51,115 nt of DNA, taken from contig JAITII010000024.1 of assembly GCA_031279515.1 (NCBI GenBank), positions 1-51,115 of the forward strand. The letters are read 5' to 3'. Below are positions 46,717 through 51,115 of this stretch, piece by piece. The position numbers and the translations under genes were made by a program. This DNA comes from Deltaproteobacteria bacterium (GTDB taxonomy: Bacteria; Desulfobacterota; Desulfarculia; Adiutricales; Adiutricaceae). How positions within the stretch are numbered: the first letter of the stretch is position 1; each line of letters starts with the position of its first letter. The notes under the pieces were generated by a model. It made no database searches. It was not told the origin of the DNA and was given only the letters and a program-made list of their open reading frames with translations.

Positions 46717-47694
46717 ATGTTTTTACTAGTTATACTTTTTTTCACCACCCTTATTGCGCTCCTGTCTTTTGCAAAGCCTCTAGAGGCCGATGACCTCAAA
46801 GACAGGAACCCGGCTATAGTTCTGGCCACCCACGGGACAACAGATCCCGTGGATTTGGTGGATCTGTTAAGCCTGGAAAATCGCATTAAAGACGCCTTTC
46901 CGTGCTACGATATCCACATGTCCTTTATGAATAGGAAGATATTGCAAGTCTGGCGGGACAGGGCTAAGGACTCCAATTTTAAGAAGTATTTTCCCCAGGT
47001 CTCGGAAAGGTTTTACAACATAAAAAACCCCATAGCCACCTTGGGCCTCATCCAGGACCTAGGTCCTCGCCTGGTCCTCATGCAGCCCCTTCAGCTTATT
47101 GATGGCCCAGAGTATCACGATCTGGTCTCCATCGTGGAAAACTTAAGGAAGATCAAGTGCTTTGACCGCTATGACGTGCCTTTCCCCTGGATAGGTCTAG
47201 GGGGACCAGCCTTGGGTCTGGGGGATGGCCAGAAAGAAAACCTCTTTAGGGTAGCCAATGCCTTAGCCTATCTCTTTAACCAGGCCAAAGAGCTGAAGGC
47301 CGCTGTGGTGCTCATAGCTGACCTCAATGGCGGAGTGAACCCCGGAGTCTACAATCACCTTAAATTGGTTTTGCGCAACAATTATGACTGCGAGATCCAC
47401 GTGGGACTGCCAGAATCCCGCCAGGGTATCCGAGAGATCTTAGGGAAGCTGGAAAAAAAGCTCCCCCCACCAGGGCCTATCCTCATGGCGCCTTTAACCC
47501 TGGTTATGGGGCAAGAGTTGAGAGAGGATCTAAATGGTCCCCAGCCGGATAGTTGGGTCAACCTGATAAAAGCCTCTGGCTATTCTGTGGTCACCCACAT
47601 GGAAGGCCTGGGTTCCAATGAGATCTTCTCGGAGATCTTTGTGGAAACCTTAAAGCGCCTGGAAGAGGCTGTAAGCCGCAGATATACTGATTAA
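46717..47694 (+). CDS. CbiK-family chelatase-like exported protein lacking both catalytic histidines
   Basis: This 325-residue protein has an N-terminal membrane or signal segment (FLLVILFFTTLIALLSFA), like periplasmic CbiK of Desulfovibrio. The whole chain aligns with CbiK, including the metal-site Glu in LIDGPEYHDLV and the tail DSWVNLIKASG and GLGSNEIF. But where CbiK has His in GHGASHH this protein has ADLNGGVNPG, and where it has His in AGDHAIND it has MGQELRED. A His absent from Salmonella CbiK appears in the first strand (LATHGTT), as in CbiX. The ATG at 46717 has AAGGA 7 bases upstream. Chelatase activity is doubtful; a metal- or tetrapyrrole-binding role is possible. Confidence 0.75.
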   Translation: MFLLVILFFTTLIALLSFAKPLEADDLKDRNPAIVLATHGTTDPVDLVDLLSLENRIKDAFPCYDIHMSFMNRKILQVWRDRAKDSNFKKYFPQVSERFYNIKNPIATLGLIQDLGPRLVLMQPLQLIDGPEYHDLVSIVENLRKIKCFDRYDVPFPWIGLGGPALGLGDGQKENLFRVANALAYLFNQAKELKAAVVLIADLNGGVNPGVYNHLKLVLRNNYDCEIHVGLPESRQGIREILGKLEKKLPPPGPILMAPLTLVMGQELREDLNGPQPDSWVNLIKASGYSVVTHMEGLGSNEIFSEIFVETLKRLEEAVSRRYTD

Positions 47695-47818
47695 ATCCAG
47701 AAAGGACTAGTTAGCCTCTAAATTCTTGAAAGCTTATTATAAAAAATACGCCGCACTATCCTGCCTTGAGCCTAAAAGAAAAGTTAAATGTCCCCCTCTT
47801 AAGCGGCAAAAAGGTTTT

Positions 47819-48724
47819 ATGGGGACCATTTATTCTGATTTCCCCTCAAAAATTCTAGAGGTAATTTTAGCGTTTAAAATTTATATGCCTTTTCTAATCC
47901 CCTACCAACTTTTATCTGATGGCTATCTTAAAAGAGCGTGCTCTAGCCTATTAGTTTTTATCCTAGCTCTTATAGCTTTCCCCACCTTTTCCACGGGGAC
48001 GGCAAAGGCACAGGAGTACACGAACTCCATTGGAATGGAGTTCGTGCTCATACCTTCAGGGACCTTTATTATGGGCTCTAACCTAAGGCTGGAAGATGGC
48101 ATGCTCTCGGAAAGGCCTCGTCATTTGGTGAGGATTACCAAGCCTTTTTACCTCAGCAAATATGAAGTCACACAAGCCCAGTGGGAGGCCATAATGGGCA
48201 CAAATCCAAGCTTCACCAAAGGGGAAAGGCATCCTGTGGAATATGTCACCTGGTGGGAGACCATACTCTTTATCTATAAGCTGAACGCCAAGGAAAATAC
48301 TATCCGTTACCGACTTCCTTCTGAAGCCGAGTGGGAATACGCTGCCCGTGGCGGGAGCTCTAGCACATATTTTTTTGGGGATAATAAAGATGAGCTAGGA
48401 GACTATGCCTGGTATGAAGAGAACTCCGATGACTGCACCCATGAGGTGGGCCTCAAAAAACCTAATAGTTTTGGGCTCTACGATATCTATGGCAATGTAA
48501 GGGAGTGGGTCTATGACACCTACGGCACCAATTATTATGCCTCCAGTCCCACGATAGACCCTAAAGGACCCGAAGAAGGCGACTTTAGGGTGAGCAAGGG
48601 CTGCTCTTGGATAGGGAACTACTGGAATTGTCGCAGCGCCAGTAAGGAGCCTTCCCTTCCCAGCTACAGGTTCAATTATATGGGATTTCGGCTAGCTTTT
48701 TGGGAAAGTGAGCTGGGAAACTAA
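47819..48724 (+). CDS. Exported SUMF1/formylglycine-generating-enzyme family protein
   Basis: This protein has a signal peptide (SSLLVFILALIAFPTFSTGTAKA) and one FGE-sulfatase domain: NSIGMEFVLIPSGTFIMGS, YLSKYEVTQAQWEAIMG, YRLPSEAEWEYAARGG, FGLYDIYGNVREWVYD, then SKGCSW and GFRLAF. True formylglycine-generating enzymes use two cysteines in the C-terminal part; only one (GCSW) plus NCRS is seen here, so it may be a non-catalytic relative. The frame extends upstream to a TTG at 47726. The ATG at 47819 has a weak AAGG, and a later ATG at 47885 would also keep the signal. No sulfatase is nearby. Confidence 0.72.
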   Translation: MGTIYSDFPSKILEVILAFKIYMPFLIPYQLLSDGYLKRACSSLLVFILALIAFPTFSTGTAKAQEYTNSIGMEFVLIPSGTFIMGSNLRLEDGMLSERPRHLVRITKPFYLSKYEVTQAQWEAIMGTNPSFTKGERHPVEYVTWWETILFIYKLNAKENTIRYRLPSEAEWEYAARGGSSSTYFFGDNKDELGDYAWYEENSDDCTHEVGLKKPNSFGLYDIYGNVREWVYDTYGTNYYASSPTIDPKGPEEGDFRVSKGCSWIGNYWNCRSASKEPSLPSYRFNYMGFRLAFWESELGN

Positions 48725-48860
48725 TCAAAGCTAGCAAGGCCAAAAAATAGAAGATTTTCTACAATTGATGCGAGCCCTTTGTTTGTGCCTAGGTGGGGTT
48801 TTTTGCCTTAGAAGCAATTTCTTCTGTTTTTTAAGGAAGGCAATTTAAAATATATTTAAG

Positions 48861-51115
48861 CTACAACTTCTGTTGTTTTACGATAACAATTGTGCGGTCA
48901 TCGTGATAACCTGCGATATAGAAGTTTAGCCATTTTTTCAGGGCCTCTTCTTTTTCCTTTAAAGGTATATCTTGGAAGATTTCCGGGCACCCGCTGTTGT
49001 TTTTATCTCCATTTTTCAGGAAACCCTCATAGAATTGGTGCCAGTATTCATAATCTGTGAGGCTATTTTCTGATGGAAAAAGGGGATCTGTTACTCCGTC
49101 GGTTGCCAGTATCAAGGCTTCAAAGTCGTTGACAAAGGTAAAATGGGTCTTAGCCTGAATATTTTCCCAGCCTATTTCGGAATTCATGGTGATGAAACGG
49201 GTCTGTCCGGCATATTCGCCTGAATCAGGGGTGCCTAGAAGATTTACCACATCTTTATTATCTGGGCGGTATAATGCCATGGCGCCGTCTCCTATCCAAA
49301 AAGAGATGACTAAATAGCCAAAGAAAAATTCTTTAAAAGCTAAAAATAGTAATGTTGAGTGATAATCTTTGATGGAAACGTCTGCGGTCAAGTTATATTG
49401 GTCGCGTTTTTGTGTGTCATTATTTAACGATTTAGCTTCTTCGTATATATTTGTATATGTATCGCGAATTATGTGATTTATGTAATTGGTAAGATCATGT
49501 TTTATATCTAATATTGGAGAATACTTTTCATATTCATTCTTATCATTTGCTAGTTGTTTCCATTGATCTAGTACATAATTACGATCATCTATATATTTAA
49601 CAAAACGGGGAGAAGAAAAGTATTTAATACATGATTTGACTGATGTTTCACAGGAAATTTGCGATCCTTTGCGTGCGAACCTGGCGCGACCAGCACCATC
49701 GGAAACTGCTATAACATTCCAGCCAGATTCGGGGTTACAGACCATAAAAAAGTTATCGTCCCGCGGCCGAGCTTCATGGCTATGGGATCTACCTCTAATA
49801 CTTGCTGCCAAAATTTCCTTCTGGATGCCTGTAAGTGATTCTGAGGAAGTAGCTTCATTGGGTGTTGGATAAATTATATTTTCTGGAACAGGTAAATCTT
49901 TCCACATAGTTATAGGATCTGGGGCTATGTAAAAAGATTTTTTGTATATTTCATAATGTAATTCTGATCTAACTTCTATGATTGCAATAAGCGTTAACGG
50001 CTCATCTTCATTGTACCCTATTCTATTGGGTGTTCCTGTTATATGAAGATTATATTCAGTGCTAGAAATTTTTTTTCTTTCAACTGAAAGGCCAAGTTTT
50101 TGAGTAATAAAACTGTTTCCTTCACAAGATTCCAATTTAAAGGAGCCATCAATGGAGGCTTCTAATTCATAGCCAAATGGTTCGTTGTATTTCCCCGAAA
50201 TATTTGAGGCATTTTTAATAAGTATGCTGAACTCTGAAAATATTGTTTCATAATTTCCTGATGTAGAGGAAAGTGGTAACTTTATAATAGGTTTTTCTTG
50301 GTTAAATAGCTTGTCAATTTCTTCAAGTTGCTTCTTTTTTACTTCGGCATTCTGGGAATCAGCATCAGAAACTATTGGTGGCGATGGGTGAGGCGTAGTA
50401 GGTTGTGGTGATTGTTTAATTGGAGGTTTTTCTAATGTAATCTCAGGAGTTTCAGGTTGCTGAAATGTATATTTTTTCGGTGGATCAGTTTTTATGTTTG
50501 CGTTTTTTAGATGCTCTCCATTAGAAGCATCTTCTTTCGTCCTATTATCAGGAAGAGTATCATTAATTTTCCCCTTATTTTCTCTACAAAATTCTTCTGC
50601 TTTTTGTTTCTTTTCATCTTCCGTAAGAGGATTTTCTTTTTCACCTTCAGTGGATGAATGCTCAGGTTCAGATAACTGAGATGTTTTGGTTACAGAAGTA
50701 GGATGGAGAGCATGTTCATGGGTATTTTGCTGCTCTGTCTCATTAAATGCATTGGTCTTAGTTTCAGAGTTTTTTTCTAAGGTGGGTGAAGCAGGAGCTA
50801 TTTGGTCTTTCTCTCCAGTATCTTTTGATGAAGCTGGATTGTTATTTGTGGACTGGCTATCGCGGTGATGCATGTCAGTATCTGGGTCAGTTTTAAGGGA
50901 GTTAGATTTATCTTCACAATAATCTATTGTATCTTTTAAAACTATTTCAAACAATTCCATTAAAGCACTAAAAGTATCATCTGGTGTATCTTTAGTATTT
51001 TCAAACTCTTCCAAATACTTTAAAACTGAAGAATATTCTGAGCTCTTTTTTAATAATTGTATTGTTTCATATTTTGTAGCATACAAAACATCTTTGTAAT
51101 AACCAAGAGTTTGCT
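48861..51115 (-). CDS. PP2C-type phosphatase domain protein with long disordered region (5' end outside window)
   Basis: The frame is open to the window edge (upstream residues QTLGYYKDVL), so the start is not included. At least 750 residues remain. A short helical start is followed by about 200 residues rich in Thr, Asn, Glu and Pro, probably disordered. A beta-rich domain (about 280-400) precedes a PP2C-like domain in the last 280 residues: ARPRDDNFFMV, AVSDGAGRARFARKGSQ, FWIGDGAMALY, LATDGVTDPLF and HDDRTIVIV keep the metal-binding aspartates. Such proteins accompany TerY/vWA and kinase genes, but the neighbours are outside the window. It is AT-rich and ends in TAG. Confidence 0.75.
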   Translation of the reverse strand, partial: QTLGYYKDVLYATKYETIQLLKKSSEYSSVLKYLEEFENTKDTPDDTFSALMELFEIVLKDTIDYCEDKSNSLKTDPDTDMHHRDSQSTNNNPASSKDTGEKDQIAPASPTLEKNSETKTNAFNETEQQNTHEHALHPTSVTKTSQLSEPEHSSTEGEKENPLTEDEKKQKAEEFCRENKGKINDTLPDNRTKEDASNGEHLKNANIKTDPPKKYTFQQPETPEITLEKPPIKQSPQPTTPHPSPPIVSDADSQNAEVKKKQLEEIDKLFNQEKPIIKLPLSSTSGNYETIFSEFSILIKNASNISGKYNEPFGYELEASIDGSFKLESCEGNSFITQKLGLSVERKKISSTEYNLHITGTPNRIGYNEDEPLTLIAIIEVRSELHYEIYKKSFYIAPDPITMWKDLPVPENIIYPTPNEATSSESLTGIQKEILAASIRGRSHSHEARPRDDNFFMVCNPESGWNVIAVSDGAGRARFARKGSQISCETSVKSCIKYFSSPRFVKYIDDRNYVLDQWKQLANDKNEYEKYSPILDIKHDLTNYINHIIRDTYTNIYEEAKSLNNDTQKRDQYNLTADVSIKDYHSTLLFLAFKEFFFGYLVISFWIGDGAMALYRPDNKDVVNLLGTPDSGEYAGQTRFITMNSEIGWENIQAKTHFTFVNDFEALILATDGVTDPLFPSENSLTDYEYWHQFYEGFLKNGDKNNSGCPEIFQDIPLKEKEEALKKWLNFYIAGYHDDRTIVIVKQQKL

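Overview
The window looks like a chromosomal piece from an anaerobic Gram-negative bacterium, most plausibly a deltaproteobacterial (Desulfobacterota-type) lineage. The basis is an O-antigen ligase, a TonB-dependent receptor, a CbiK-family chelatase with an N-terminal export signal, corrinoid-dependent methylamine chemistry and a bacterial split pyrrolysine (Pyl) system. The assignment is inference; no rRNA or marker tree is available. Genes are separated by long AT-rich spacers, and several loci are decayed (hsdS, an ISL3 transposase fragment, 20.3-21.6 kb), which suggests a genome undergoing reduction or rearrangement.

Layout. 0-6.8 kb: end of an FAD oxidoreductase, an O-antigen ligase on the minus strand, then alr-argS-SPOR protein. 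7.1-14.4 kb, minus strand: a metal-homeostasis block running ZnuA-, ZnuC- and ZnuB-like ABC importer genes, an HMA_2-like protein, a small membrane protein and a P1B ATPase with a YSC motif in place of CPC. 15.3-20.3 kb, minus strand: an AT-rich type I restriction-modification locus whose specificity gene is reduced to its two ends. 21.6-30.9 kb: the methylamine/pyrrolysine region. On the minus strand are mtmC, mtmB (with an in-frame amber codon) and a corrinoid-reactivation protein. On the plus strand are pylD, the amber-decoding tRNA-Pyl, pylSn, pylB and an Rh-type ammonium/methylamine channel, followed by a strongly structured RNA candidate and a terminator. 31-37.4 kb, minus strand: a hybrid sensor kinase, an exported fusion of a corrinoid-binding protein with the corrinoid amidohydrolase CbiZ, and a BtuB-like receptor. 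37.9-41 kb, minus strand: a double nitrilase protein and an ABC-2 exporter. 43-47.7 kb, plus strand: cbiC, cbiA, a second cbiZ and a CbiK-like protein lacking both catalytic histidines. 47.8-51.1 kb: an exported sulfatase-modifying-factor-type protein and the 3' part of a PP2C-type phosphatase gene.

How the genes work together. MtmB transfers methyl from monomethylamine to the corrinoid protein MtmC and needs pyrrolysine at its UAG codon. tRNA-Pyl, PylSn, PylB and PylD supply part of that machinery; PylC and PylSc are not in the window and must be encoded elsewhere if the system works. The Rh-type channel could bring in methylamine or handle released ammonium. The corrinoid uptake, remodelling and synthesis genes would feed the cofactor MtmC needs. 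A good sigma-54-type promoter with palindromes upstream suggests that mtmCB is controlled by an enhancer-binding activator.

Most notable: the amber codon of mtmB followed by a two-tier hairpin; the incomplete, rearranged pyl operon with an Rh channel; the multi-stem RNA candidate at 30.67-30.85 kb; the sigma-54/palindrome control region; the exported BtuF-CbiZ fusion; and the CbiK-like protein without chelatase histidines.
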